A DNA stretch of 44,974 nucleotides from CAYLXX01 sp964484325. GTDB taxonomy: Bacteria > Patescibacteriota > Microgenomatia > UBA1406 > GWC2-37-13. Positions 1-8,747 of this stretch are shown here, one piece after another. The DNA lies in the NCBI GenBank assembly GCA_964484325.1, contig CAZAEE010000009.1:1-44974 (forward strand), read 5' to 3'. The position numbers and the translations under genes were made by a program. Position 1 is the first letter of the stretch; each line of letters opens with the position of its first letter. The notes under the pieces were generated by a model. That model saw nothing but the letters and a program-made list of their open reading frames with translations. It did no database searches and was not told the DNA's origin.

Positions 1-2
1 CT

Positions 3-2024
3 TCCTCTTTTTTAACTGCCACAGCTCCAGACGGTGGACTTCTTGTTGAAGGTAAGGTGGGTATTGGTACAACTAATCCTGGAACAAAACTTGAAGTAGT
101 TGGAGGTGATATCTATGTCGCAACAAATCAAGGATTAGACACAAACGTTGCTTCAGGTACCTTAAATCTCGGTACAACGAATGCGACAACGGTTAATATC
201 GGTACGTCAACATCTGCTCATACTATTCAAATAGGTCAAACAGGCAGCAACGCTGCAGATACGATAAACATAGGAAACGGTACAAACACAACTGGCACAA
301 CCATAAACATCGGAAATGGAATTTTGAATACAAAGATAGTACTAGGTAAAGATAGAACTGCAGTACCTGGAGGGGAGCTTTCACTCAATGGACAAGTCAT
401 ATTGGGTATGACAAGCAACTCTGCTTCAAGTGCACGTATCTGGGCAAAATTGAACGGCATTAACTTCTCGTTTAAGTCGGCCAACAATTCACTGGCAGAT
501 TACTCTGAGTATTTACAGCAGGAAGATACCTCAGAGCCTGGAGACGTGATGGTCCTGTCTGATACACAGACCCAGACAGTCAAGCGATCCACTCATACGT
601 ATGATCAGAAAGTTCTTGGAGTCGTGTCTCAATACGGTACTTCAAATAACAATAACAACTGTGATTTCTCACAAGATCAAAACTGCGATCACGCAAGGGA
701 TCCTCACTATACAAACGTCGGTATGCTCGGACAAGTTTATACCAAAGTCTCAGTTGAAAATGGAAACATTCATCCAGGCGATCCTCTTACTTCATCATCT
801 GCCCAGGGTATAGCTATGAAAGCGACAAAAACAGGAAGAATCATCGGTTATTCATTAGACACATTTGACGGTACTCAATCTGGTGAGGATCTATTCGGAT
901 TACCGCGTGCTCCTGTATGGGATGTTGTTGTTCATCCTCCGGGAGAGCCCGAACGTACCGTCCACGCTGGAAAAATTCTCATTCTCCTTCAGGCCTCTTG
1001 GTATGACCCGAGTGCACCGCCGCCGGATATATCCGAAACACAGCTTACGAATAATGGAACCGATTATGGACTACTTAATACGACAACAGGTCAGCCGATA
1101 ACCAGTCAGATCGTCATGAAAGATGCGCTGTTTGCCAATACTACTACAGGACTACTGAATGCAGATAAAATTGACGTGAATACTATTTTTGCTCATGGTA
1201 TAACTGTGCCCGGAAGCGATCAAACCGTGGCCTTCCACGTCGATGAGAGCGGTAATGCAGTATTTAAAGGAACTGTAACAGCAGATAGAATAGTCGCAAA
1301 CCAGATAGATGGACTAGATGTTGTTACCGATCAAATTCAGGCTTTGGATACTCGAGTTGCTTCGGTTGAGGCAGAGCTCAGTCAGCTTACGGCATCTGGA
1401 GAAGGTCGTATGATAATGAACCCAGATGCCAGCCCATCGGCCATCCTTGATCAACTGGAAGTCGGAGGCATTGCCACTATCGGCGGCAATTTGCACGTAC
1501 AAGGCTCGGGTCTGATTGAAGGAATCTTGAATGTTATTGATACAATCACCACAAAAAATATCATCGTTGGTCAATGGGCTAACTTCATAGGTTCAGTTGT
1601 ATTCAAGGGGGATACAAAGTTTGAAGGAAGACCAGTATTTAATAGCGACACTGCCGGATTTGCCGTCATAAAGACAGGTGAGAGTACCGTTAATGTCGTT
1701 TTTGATCAGGAATATGAACAAACACCAATTATTACAGCTAACATTAGCGTGAATAATCAAGCAACAAAACGTGATCAGGAGGCTTCCGAAAGTGCTGTCT
1801 TAGCATCAGATGTACGATACATTATTACTCGTCGCAGTACAAAGGGTTTCACGATAAAGATAAGTGATGCTGCTGTAAATGATTTAACGTTTTCCTGGGT
1901 ATCTATCGCTGTGAAAAACGCTAAAACTGCAGGCGTTATTCCGACAGTTACGCCAATATTATATACACCGACACCAACATTTAGTCTTACACCAACACCA
2001 ACTTCAGGTCAAAGTCCTCCTTAA
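3..2024 (+). CDS. Tail-fibre-like large surface protein, 3' part (5' end outside window)
   Basis: The frame is open from the window edge, so the GTG at 57 is probably internal and this is the C-terminal part of a larger protein. It starts with the motif VGIGTTNPGTKLEV, typical of phage tail-fibre and CPR surface proteins, then short Gly/Thr/Asn repeats (TVNIGT, TINIGNG, twice or more; about nt 160-330). A segment at about nt 496-630 (ADYSEY, EPGDVM, YDQKVLGVVS) resembles the module that sits beside such repeats in fibre proteins. A coiled-coil-like stretch follows at about nt 1303-1390, then a beta-rich region and a Pro/Thr tail (PTPTFSLTPTPT) with no membrane anchor or LPxTG. I infer an exported fibrous or adhesive protein. 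Similar Pro/Thr stretches occur in four other proteins of this window. The exact role is unknown. Confidence 0.75.
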   Translation, partial: SSFLTATAPDGGLLVEGKVGIGTTNPGTKLEVVGGDIYVATNQGLDTNVASGTLNLGTTNATTVNIGTSTSAHTIQIGQTGSNAADTINIGNGTNTTGTTINIGNGILNTKIVLGKDRTAVPGGELSLNGQVILGMTSNSASSARIWAKLNGINFSFKSANNSLADYSEYLQQEDTSEPGDVMVLSDTQTQTVKRSTHTYDQKVLGVVSQYGTSNNNNNCDFSQDQNCDHARDPHYTNVGMLGQVYTKVSVENGNIHPGDPLTSSSAQGIAMKATKTGRIIGYSLDTFDGTQSGEDLFGLPRAPVWDVVVHPPGEPERTVHAGKILILLQASWYDPSAPPPDISETQLTNNGTDYGLLNTTTGQPITSQIVMKDALFANTTTGLLNADKIDVNTIFAHGITVPGSDQTVAFHVDESGNAVFKGTVTADRIVANQIDGLDVVTDQIQALDTRVASVEAELSQLTASGEGRMIMNPDASPSAILDQLEVGGIATIGGNLHVQGSGLIEGILNVIDTITTKNIIVGQWANFIGSVVFKGDTKFEGRPVFNSDTAGFAVIKTGESTVNVVFDQEYEQTPIITANISVNNQATKRDQEASESAVLASDVRYIITRRSTKGFTIKISDAAVNDLTFSWVSIAVKNAKTAGVIPTVTPILYTPTPTFSLTPTPTSGQSPP

Positions 2025-2048
2025 TGATGCCAGTAGCTAAAAAGCATA

Positions 2049-2054
2049 TATAAT
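2049..2054 (+). promoter_or_regulatory. -10 element TATAAT for the 2062 operon
   Basis: A perfect TATAAT ends 7 bases before the ATG at 2062, in the 37-base gap after the surface protein. No good -35 is seen. At this distance transcription would start at or beside the ATG, giving a leaderless mRNA. Confidence 0.5.
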
Positions 2055-2061
2055 AAAATCG

Positions 2062-4203
2062 ATGCGAAAATATGTTCTAGCTTTTTTGATAGCAAGTTTA
2101 TTTTGTATTATTGGTATAGCTACTCTTCATGATTACGGCATAACATGGGATGCCCCGCTTCACATGATGCGCGGACAGAGTTTTGCCCACTTTTTTACTT
2201 CAGGAAAACCCACAGATCACAATGTCAAAAGACTTTCACCGATACTTATCAATCCGGGAGAGTATGCCAGTCGTTTTTTTTTCAACGCTATTGAGACTGA
2301 TAAAGAAGGAGCACGACCGGTGAAGTTACCAGTTCGTCCAGCGCCCCAAAGAGATTTTCAGGAAAAAAAAGATTCGCCAACGATGTCATTTTACGATTAT
2401 CCAACCTGGGGATGGGATTACGCGATAGATCATTATGGACATCCTCCATTTGTCAATATAGTTTCTGGACTCAGCAACATGTTTTTTTTCCAGAAACTAC
2501 ACATCATGAATGACATTGATAGTTATCAGCTTATCTATGTCGTTTTTTCGGCAATCGGTGTGGCTGTTGTGGTGTTGTTTACTTATGAAATAACTAATTC
2601 TTTTCTTGCAGCACTATTTGCCGGTATCGCGCTTGGATTTTTTCCGATATTTTTTGCCGAGTCACATTTCAACATGAAAGATCCGATACAAGCGTCATTT
2701 TTTGCTGGCGCTATCTGGTCTTTCTGGCATTTTGTTAAAGAAAATAAACTGAAATGGTTCTTTGTCTTTATTATTTTCACGTGTTTTGCTCTTGGGACAA
2801 AATGGAACATTGTTGTTTTTCCGGCGATCATTGGGTTGTGGTTTCTGACAATCCGTAAAAGCAGCGAGTTTAAAACCTGGGTTCGCTTTAAAAAAATTAC
2901 ACTTTACATATTTAGTGCAGTAATACTATGTGGGTTGTTTGTGATTAGTATTTGGCCCGGTCTCTGGACCCATCCTTGGGATATTGTCAAGATATTCTCT
3001 TTCTACTCCCAAACAGGCACTGGTATTGACAGATTACAACCAGCTGGTTTTGTTTTGCCTCTGGGATTTAATATTTATCCTCTTATTCTTTTGCTATTTG
3101 AAACTCCAACATTACTTCTGTTTTTTTGTCTGATAGGTATACTGGCGATTTTTATAAAAAAAGATACATTAAAGAGTGGTTTTTTAATACTTTTTTGGCT
3201 TCTTATACCAATCATTCGCGTTGTGATTCCAATGAGTTGGTTTTATAGCGGCATTCGATTTTTTATGGAGGTATTACCGCCGATGGTGATACTCTCAGCC
3301 TATGGTTTTTACTACTCACTGAGTTTTTTTCGAAAGTACTTTACTCCTGTAGCTTATAAGATTATACAAGTGGTATTCACGTTATTAATTGCCGGAGCAC
3401 TTGTATGGCCACTTATCAAACTACATCCAAATGAAAACACTTATTTTAACTTGTTGTCAGGGGGACTTCAGGGTGCGTATAAAAAAAATATTCTTGATTG
3501 GACGTTAACAGGTGGGAACGTATATAAACAAACAGCTGATTGGCTCAATGCTCATGCAGAAAAAAATGCCAATATTGCCTTTCTTAACGGCACTATGGAA
3601 GGCCTTTCACCTCTTTGGTTACGATCCGACATCAGTATCTCTCCCTATCATTTCAGCGGTTTTGATGCAAAAGGAGAATATATCGTACTTCTGGACAATA
3701 TGCTTGACCCGACAGTTTTTGCGCTGCGCTATCCGCAACGGTTCTTGAAGCCAGTTTATCAGGTGAAGGTCGATCGTGTCCCAATTGCAAGTATTTATAA
3801 AAATGACAAGCAGTTTTACATCACATCAACACCCTTGAACGAAACTCGGTCTTTTTTATTCAGTAAAAATATCGGGCACGGCGAAAAAGGGGACTACTGG
3901 ATATTTAATTTGAACGAAGAAAGGCGTATCAGTCGGCTTGAGTTTAAAGATACGTCTACCTGTTTGCAGCACAAACCTTCTTTGATTAAGTTTGGCCAAG
4001 ACGGTTCGCCGATTGATCCCTCAGAGCTCGGCCGCAAAGGCGGAAAAGTTTATCAACTGCATGAGATCAAACTCAACAAAAGAGATTTGTTTGAAGTACT
4101 ATTACCCGGAGAAACAACCAGATATATCATAATTGAACCAAAAGACCAAGGCTCATGTTTTGCAACAGGCGAGCTCGTGTCATACACGTACATTTCGGAG
4201 TAA
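2062..4203 (+). CDS. Polytopic GT-C (family 39-like) glycosyltransferase
   Basis: 713 aa. An N-terminal membrane segment is followed by an extracytoplasmic loop with DYGITWDAP near residues 25-35, the place where PMT/ArnT-type enzymes carry the catalytic acidic motif (usually WDEP or DE). Here the second acidic residue is Ala. About ten further hydrophobic segments run to about residue 460, with a soluble C-terminal domain of about 250 aa. Family members transfer sugars from polyprenyl-phosphate donors on the outer face of the membrane, and I infer the same here; acceptor unknown. It heads a run of four genes with a methyltransferase (14-base gap), a carbamoyltransferase and a second methyltransferase. 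The ATG follows a TATAAT by 7 bases and has no Shine-Dalgarno. Confidence 0.75.
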   Translation: MRKYVLAFLIASLFCIIGIATLHDYGITWDAPLHMMRGQSFAHFFTSGKPTDHNVKRLSPILINPGEYASRFFFNAIETDKEGARPVKLPVRPAPQRDFQEKKDSPTMSFYDYPTWGWDYAIDHYGHPPFVNIVSGLSNMFFFQKLHIMNDIDSYQLIYVVFSAIGVAVVVLFTYEITNSFLAALFAGIALGFFPIFFAESHFNMKDPIQASFFAGAIWSFWHFVKENKLKWFFVFIIFTCFALGTKWNIVVFPAIIGLWFLTIRKSSEFKTWVRFKKITLYIFSAVILCGLFVISIWPGLWTHPWDIVKIFSFYSQTGTGIDRLQPAGFVLPLGFNIYPLILLLFETPTLLLFFCLIGILAIFIKKDTLKSGFLILFWLLIPIIRVVIPMSWFYSGIRFFMEVLPPMVILSAYGFYYSLSFFRKYFTPVAYKIIQVVFTLLIAGALVWPLIKLHPNENTYFNLLSGGLQGAYKKNILDWTLTGGNVYKQTADWLNAHAEKNANIAFLNGTMEGLSPLWLRSDISISPYHFSGFDAKGEYIVLLDNMLDPTVFALRYPQRFLKPVYQVKVDRVPIASIYKNDKQFYITSTPLNETRSFLFSKNIGHGEKGDYWIFNLNEERRISRLEFKDTSTCLQHKPSLIKFGQDGSPIDPSELGRKGGKVYQLHEIKLNKRDLFEVLLPGETTRYIIIEPKDQGSCFATGELVSYTYISE

Positions 4204-4217
4204 AATAATCTGACTAT

Positions 4218-5021
4218 ATGGAATATGAGTCAATTAAAAATATCTTGAAGCCATTCATCGGCTGCTCTGTTTTAATCTATAAGCTTATCCTATTTTTTCT
4301 TGATCTTGTAATTCTTCGTTCTTGGTATATCAGGAAAGAAATTTTTCTCTGGTCAAAAAAGATCTCTTATCAGGCAAAAATTCTTGATGCCGGCAGCGGT
4401 CTGGGTCAGTATATTAGCCTGTTAAGTAAAAAAGGTTCTAATTTGAATCTGGTTAGCCTCGAAGACGATGCCGATAAAATCAGATTACAAGAGTACTTAT
4501 TTCACGATATAGATAAAAGAAACATAAAGTTTATATGTTCAAATCTTGTTGACTTTAAGCGAGCAAACAGTTTTGATCTGGTGTTGCTAGTTGATGTGCT
4601 AGAGCATATTAAAGCTGATCAAAAAGTTTTGCGAAATATGTTTTTTTCCTTAAAAAAAGGTGGTTTATTACTTATCTCAGTTCCTTCATTACATGATTTA
4701 GAGCCATATCATAGTCGCGACTCTATTCTCATTGCTGAACACGTCCGTAACGGGTATGATCCTGAAATATTGCATAAAATGCTTAATAAGGCTGGTTTTT
4801 CTCAAGTGAATTATTACTACACATATGGACTACCAGGCGTTATCAGTTGGCGTATAGGTATAAAGTATCCTGTGATGGTTTTATCATATGCGAAAGTTAT
4901 CTTGATAATACTCCCTATTTATTATGTGTTGACGTTGCCGTTTATTGTTTTTCTTAACTTATGTGATATGCTGAGTAAACAGAAAATCGGCAGAGGACTT
5001 ATTATTAGGGCTTGGAAGTAA
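4218..5021 (+). CDS. Class I SAM-dependent methyltransferase
   Basis: 267 aa. SAM-binding motif I is ILDAGSGLGQY near residues 54-65; an acidic residue follows beta-2 (SLEDDA) and the motif FDLVLLVDVLEH lies near residues 117-128, as in Methyltransf_11/23 proteins. A hydrophobic stretch near residues 15-35 and another near 225-250 suggest membrane association, unusual for a soluble methyltransferase and fitting a lipid-linked glycan substrate. It lies between the GT-C enzyme and the carbamoyltransferase with gaps of 14 and 7 bases, so it is probably co-transcribed. The substrate cannot be told from sequence. Confidence 0.8.
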   Translation: MEYESIKNILKPFIGCSVLIYKLILFFLDLVILRSWYIRKEIFLWSKKISYQAKILDAGSGLGQYISLLSKKGSNLNLVSLEDDADKIRLQEYLFHDIDKRNIKFICSNLVDFKRANSFDLVLLVDVLEHIKADQKVLRNMFFSLKKGGLLLISVPSLHDLEPYHSRDSILIAEHVRNGYDPEILHKMLNKAGFSQVNYYYTYGLPGVISWRIGIKYPVMVLSYAKVILIILPIYYVLTLPFIVFLNLCDMLSKQKIGRGLIIRAWK

Positions 5022-5028
5022 TCTATGT

Positions 5029-6810
5029 ATGATTATTCTTGGAATAAACGAAGGAGCAAATGCTTCAGCAGCACTTCTTAAGAACGGAAAAATTATCGCC
5101 TGCGTTCAAGAAGAACGACTATCTAGAATAAAAAATCATGCAGGCGTACCTTGGAAGTCGATAAACTATTGTTTGGTTAAGGCTGATATATCAACATCTG
5201 ATATTGATCTGGTAGTCTTTGGTGCGAAAAATCCCATTGCCGCAGTCTGGTTGAGAACAAATCAAAAGTCTTCCGCAGCCACTTTTTTTCGGAAGATAGA
5301 GCTGTTTATCTTCGAGTTTTTTTCAAGTTTAGCTATTTTTAGATCAGGTTTTTATTTTATTCTGCAATGGATCTATAACGTTTTTTATTTATGTTACAAA
5401 GTTATTTCTCCGATTATCAAATTGCGACATATACAAATGATTTCTCAGAAACTGAAAATTCCTCGGAACAGAATCACCAACATCGACCATCATCTTGCAC
5501 ATGCCTATGCAGCTTACTTTATTGCAGGGAGAAGAGAGGAGTCCACGCTTGTGATCACCAATGATGGTGCCGGTGATCAAACCTGTGGCAAAGTCTTTAT
5601 TGTAAAAAACGATATCTGGAAAGAAATGAGCGCAACTCCTAATCAATCTTCTTTAGCGTATGTGTACTATTACACGACCGCACTATTGGGATTTACTCCA
5701 AATGAGCAAGAGTACAAAGTCATGGGTTTAGCTCCCTATGGATACAAAGCAGATATTGAGAAGATATACCCAATTTTTAAACGTTTGATTTGGTCTGAGG
5801 GACTGACATTCCGTTCTTCTATTGAACGCATAAGTTACTTCAGTTATTTGAAGCGAGAATTAACCGGAAAACGATTTGATACAGTTGCAGGAGCTGTGCA
5901 AAAGCTGGTTGAAGAACTCTTGGTGAAACAATTCAGATCTGCGATAAAAAAAACAGGTATTCGAAATGTTGTATATGGTGGAGGATTAGCGATGAATGTG
6001 AAGGCAAATATGAAAATTCTTCAGATACCTGAGCTGAAGAACCTGTTTGTCTGTCCCTCAGCCGGTGATGAATCGGCAGCTATTGGTGCCTGTTTTTGGG
6101 GATATCAGGCGTATTGTCAAAAAAATAAGCGAGATTTTTCTCCTGAAAAATTAGAATCTCTGGCTATGGGACCTGCATACAGCACGAAAGAAATTTTAGA
6201 AGTATTAAGAAAAAAAAGAATCATAAGAAACTATAGATATAATGTGAAAAAACTAGGTTCAAATAAGCCGGCTGTTATTGCGAAACTTCTCGCCGGTGGA
6301 CACATTATTGGACGTTTCGTAGGGAGGATGGAGTTTGGGGCTCGAGCACTGGGAAATCGGTCTATTTTAGCTCATCCCGGTGATGCAAGGATTGTCCAAA
6401 AACTCAATAGTCAGATAAAGTATCGGGATTTTTGGATGCCCTTTGCACCGGTAATTCTCTCTAAGAGACAGTCAAAATATCTTGTAAATCCCAAAAATAT
6501 TCAATCACCATATATGATGATTGCGTTTGAGGCAACTGAGAAAGCTAAACTAGATTTACCTGCTACTCTTCACCCTAAAGATTTAACGTGTCGACCCCAA
6601 ATCATTAATCAGGAAATAAATCCTGATTACTATGCCATTATTACTCAGTTTGAAGGGATTACTGGCATTAGTGCACTTCTCAATACTTCCCTAAACATTC
6701 ATGGAGAACCTATTGTGTGCAGTCCAGACGACGCAATCGATCTTTTTTTAAAAACGGATCTGCAATATCTTCTTGTTGAAGATTTTTTACTAAAAAAAAC
6801 TCATGGCTAA
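5029..6810 (+). CDS. NodU/CmcH-family O-carbamoyltransferase
   Basis: 593 aa, full family length. The N-terminus (LGINEGANASAALL, then VQEERLSR) is the family signature, followed by NIDHHLAHAYAAYF and ITNDGAGD of the metal/nucleotide-binding Kae1-like fold, GGGLAMN and CPSAGDES. The C-terminal domain has GRMEFGARALGNRSIL and LNTSLNIHGEPI, also characteristic. Known members move a carbamoyl group from carbamoyl phosphate, via carbamoyl-adenylate, to a hydroxyl of a sugar or antibiotic. In this operon the acceptor is probably a surface glycan (inference). A hydrophobic insertion near residues 80-130 between the N-terminal motifs is odd and could bring it to the membrane. A second ATG at 5025 is out of frame. 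Its last 8 bases overlap the next gene. Confidence 0.9.
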   Translation: MIILGINEGANASAALLKNGKIIACVQEERLSRIKNHAGVPWKSINYCLVKADISTSDIDLVVFGAKNPIAAVWLRTNQKSSAATFFRKIELFIFEFFSSLAIFRSGFYFILQWIYNVFYLCYKVISPIIKLRHIQMISQKLKIPRNRITNIDHHLAHAYAAYFIAGRREESTLVITNDGAGDQTCGKVFIVKNDIWKEMSATPNQSSLAYVYYYTTALLGFTPNEQEYKVMGLAPYGYKADIEKIYPIFKRLIWSEGLTFRSSIERISYFSYLKRELTGKRFDTVAGAVQKLVEELLVKQFRSAIKKTGIRNVVYGGGLAMNVKANMKILQIPELKNLFVCPSAGDESAAIGACFWGYQAYCQKNKRDFSPEKLESLAMGPAYSTKEILEVLRKKRIIRNYRYNVKKLGSNKPAVIAKLLAGGHIIGRFVGRMEFGARALGNRSILAHPGDARIVQKLNSQIKYRDFWMPFAPVILSKRQSKYLVNPKNIQSPYMMIAFEATEKAKLDLPATLHPKDLTCRPQIINQEINPDYYAIITQFEGITGISALLNTSLNIHGEPIVCSPDDAIDLFLKTDLQYLLVEDFLLKKTHG

Positions 6811-7552
6811 TAATTCATACTCACAGTTTCAACCAAAAATTCTAGAACATAAAGGTAGAGTCGAAAAAGCCAGACAGATTATTCATGTGCTAAAGGATTT
6901 TTATCATAAAAAAAGATTGGCTAAATTAACAGCGCTTGATATAGGCTGTTCGACAGGAATTATTACGAAATATGTAGGAAAAAATCTGAAACGGATTGTT
7001 GGAGTTGATGTTGATGAATCAGCACTAAAACTGACGAAACCTACTCGTAAAGTAAATTTCATAAAAATGAACGGCACTAATCTTACCTTTAAGGATAGTT
7101 CTTTTGATCTGGTGATATGTCATCAAGTGTATTACTACGTCGCAGATACTCAACGATTGTTTGATGAAATATATCGAGTACTCAAACCAGGTGGCTGTTG
7201 CTATTTTTCCGGGTTAAATCGCTTGATTATTTTAGATAGAGATCTTCGTTTACCTTTCAGCCCGCTTATGCCAAGACAGCTCAGCAGAATATATGCTCAA
7301 TTGTTTGGAAAGAATCCTCGATATGTCAATTACTACTTAACTTACTGGCAGTTGAGAAGACGAATAAAAAAATTTCAAATTGTGAGATATGGTCCTAGAA
7401 TGATTAAAAATTCTCGCTTATTCGCCTTTAAGCCAGTTGTACGATATCAAGCACTACTACAGTACGTTCCATTGAGTTTTTTTTATTTACTGGAGCCTTT
7501 TTTCACGAACTTCGTCTGGCTTCTCGTAAAACCCGGTACAAAAAAGACTTAG
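6803..7552 (+). CDS. Class I SAM-dependent methyltransferase
   Basis: 249 aa. Motif I is ALDIGCSTGIITKYV (near residues 44-58), then VGVDVDESAL with the acidic residue for SAM ribose, FDLVICHQVYYYV and RVLKPGG, an orderly Methyltransf_11 domain. The C-terminal third is basic and aromatic with a hydrophobic end, suggesting membrane contact. It overlaps the carbamoyltransferase by 8 bases (translational coupling). Its last 50 bases overlap the convergent glycosyltransferase at 7503. Likely role, by context only: methylating a surface-glycan intermediate. Confidence 0.8.
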   Translation: MANNSYSQFQPKILEHKGRVEKARQIIHVLKDFYHKKRLAKLTALDIGCSTGIITKYVGKNLKRIVGVDVDESALKLTKPTRKVNFIKMNGTNLTFKDSSFDLVICHQVYYYVADTQRLFDEIYRVLKPGGCCYFSGLNRLIILDRDLRLPFSPLMPRQLSRIYAQLFGKNPRYVNYYLTYWQLRRRIKKFQIVRYGPRMIKNSRLFAFKPVVRYQALLQYVPLSFFYLLEPFFTNFVWLLVKPGTKKT

Positions 7553-8747
7553 TTTTTTTCTTAACCAGCGTGACATCGTGTTTTACTTCAAATGCACGTT
7601 TAGCATTCTGTCCCAATCTTTTTGCTAACCGAGAATTTCCTAGTAAAGTTTCAATTGCATCAGCAAGAGCAGGGGCATTATAAGGATTAACAAGTAAGGC
7701 AGTTTTGCCATCCTGCAAGTCTTCCGTAATTCCATCAACATTGGTAGAAACTATTGGTAAACCGTACTTCATCGCTTCAAGAAGAGAAATTGCCGAACTA
7801 CCTTCTTCAACTGAAGGAAAGACATAAACATCAGTTTGTTTTAGAAACTCTTTCGGATCCGAAACTCGCCCGATTAAATGAACATTTTTTAACTGAAGTT
7901 TTTGAGCGAGTTTTTTATTGACAGCATAAAACGTGCCTTCACCGATAACGATTGCCGAAAAAACAATCTTCTTTTGGTTGAGGAGGTTACAGGCGTGTAA
8001 AAAATAGTTTATTCCTTTTCGCGGGTCTTGACGACAGACAAGTAATAGGAGTGGATGAGTCAATTTGGGAATTTTTTTTATTTGTTGAAATCTCTTTTTA
8101 GAAATTACCTGATGATAGGGAAGAATGATCTGCTTATTATCTGGTAGATTAAATTGCTCAGTGAGTATTTTTGTTGCTGAAATGTAGTGGTTGACGATGA
8201 AGTCTGATTGGACTAAAAGAAATTTTTCAAGTAAGGAATAGAGAGGGATTAATGTATGAAGGAGAATAGTAGCTTTCAGCTTTGATCCTATTCCGTAATC
8301 TTGTAAAGTGATTGCTTTGGTAGCTCTACTAAACTCGTGTCTAAATGTCGTTGGATAATATGTTATCAAATATGGCTTATTCTTTTTTGGTGAGAATAAC
8401 TTCAAAAGAGCTCCTGTCAAAGCCCACGGACCGATACCCCAGATGATACTTTGGTTCAATTTATTATTATTTTTCTTAATTAACCAAGCAAGTTGTGGTG
8501 CTAAGATCGCCAATCCCGCCAGTTCATTAGACTGAAAAATTGAAAGAGAATAGAGACTTGAATGATTGGAAAGTATTTCACCGGCAGAAGTAGTTATTGT
8601 CGAAGTTTTTGTACCAAAACAATACGTTTTAACCGCGAATTTCAACTCAGTTAAAAGTTTACCCAGATTGTAGGTGTATGTTTGGTAACCGCCTGTTTTT
8701 TCCAGCGGATGTTTACCATTGATAATGATAATCTGTGTGGCTGTCAT
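7503..8747 (-). CDS. Glycosyltransferase family 4
   Basis: 414 aa GT-B enzyme. The N-terminal part begins MTATQIIIINGKHPLEKTGGYQTY, where the GG turn is the usual nucleotide-sugar-fold opening. The C-terminal Rossmann domain has LLLVCRQDPRKGI, FPSVEEGSSAISLLEAM (the E-x7-E donor-binding motif) and GLPIVSTNVDGITEDLQDG. It should transfer a sugar from a nucleotide donor to a lipid-linked acceptor at the cytoplasmic face. It is last in a four-gene minus-strand operon; its ATG overlaps the upstream stop in ATGA. The last 17 codons are antisense to the end of the plus-strand methyltransferase. Confidence 0.85.
   Translation of the reverse strand: MTATQIIIINGKHPLEKTGGYQTYTYNLGKLLTELKFAVKTYCFGTKTSTITTSAGEILSNHSSLYSLSIFQSNELAGLAILAPQLAWLIKKNNNKLNQSIIWGIGPWALTGALLKLFSPKKNKPYLITYYPTTFRHEFSRATKAITLQDYGIGSKLKATILLHTLIPLYSLLEKFLLVQSDFIVNHYISATKILTEQFNLPDNKQIILPYHQVISKKRFQQIKKIPKLTHPLLLLVCRQDPRKGINYFLHACNLLNQKKIVFSAIVIGEGTFYAVNKKLAQKLQLKNVHLIGRVSDPKEFLKQTDVYVFPSVEEGSSAISLLEAMKYGLPIVSTNVDGITEDLQDGKTALLVNPYNAPALADAIETLLGNSRLAKRLGQNAKRAFEVKHDVTLVKKKTKSFLYRVLREARRSS

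Noticed and set aside
160..330. DNA repeat array or CRISPR in the fibre gene
   Set aside because: The repeats are short protein-level motifs in frame with changing DNA; no regular spacer pattern. No CRISPR array, insertion sequence or integrase was seen anywhere in the window.
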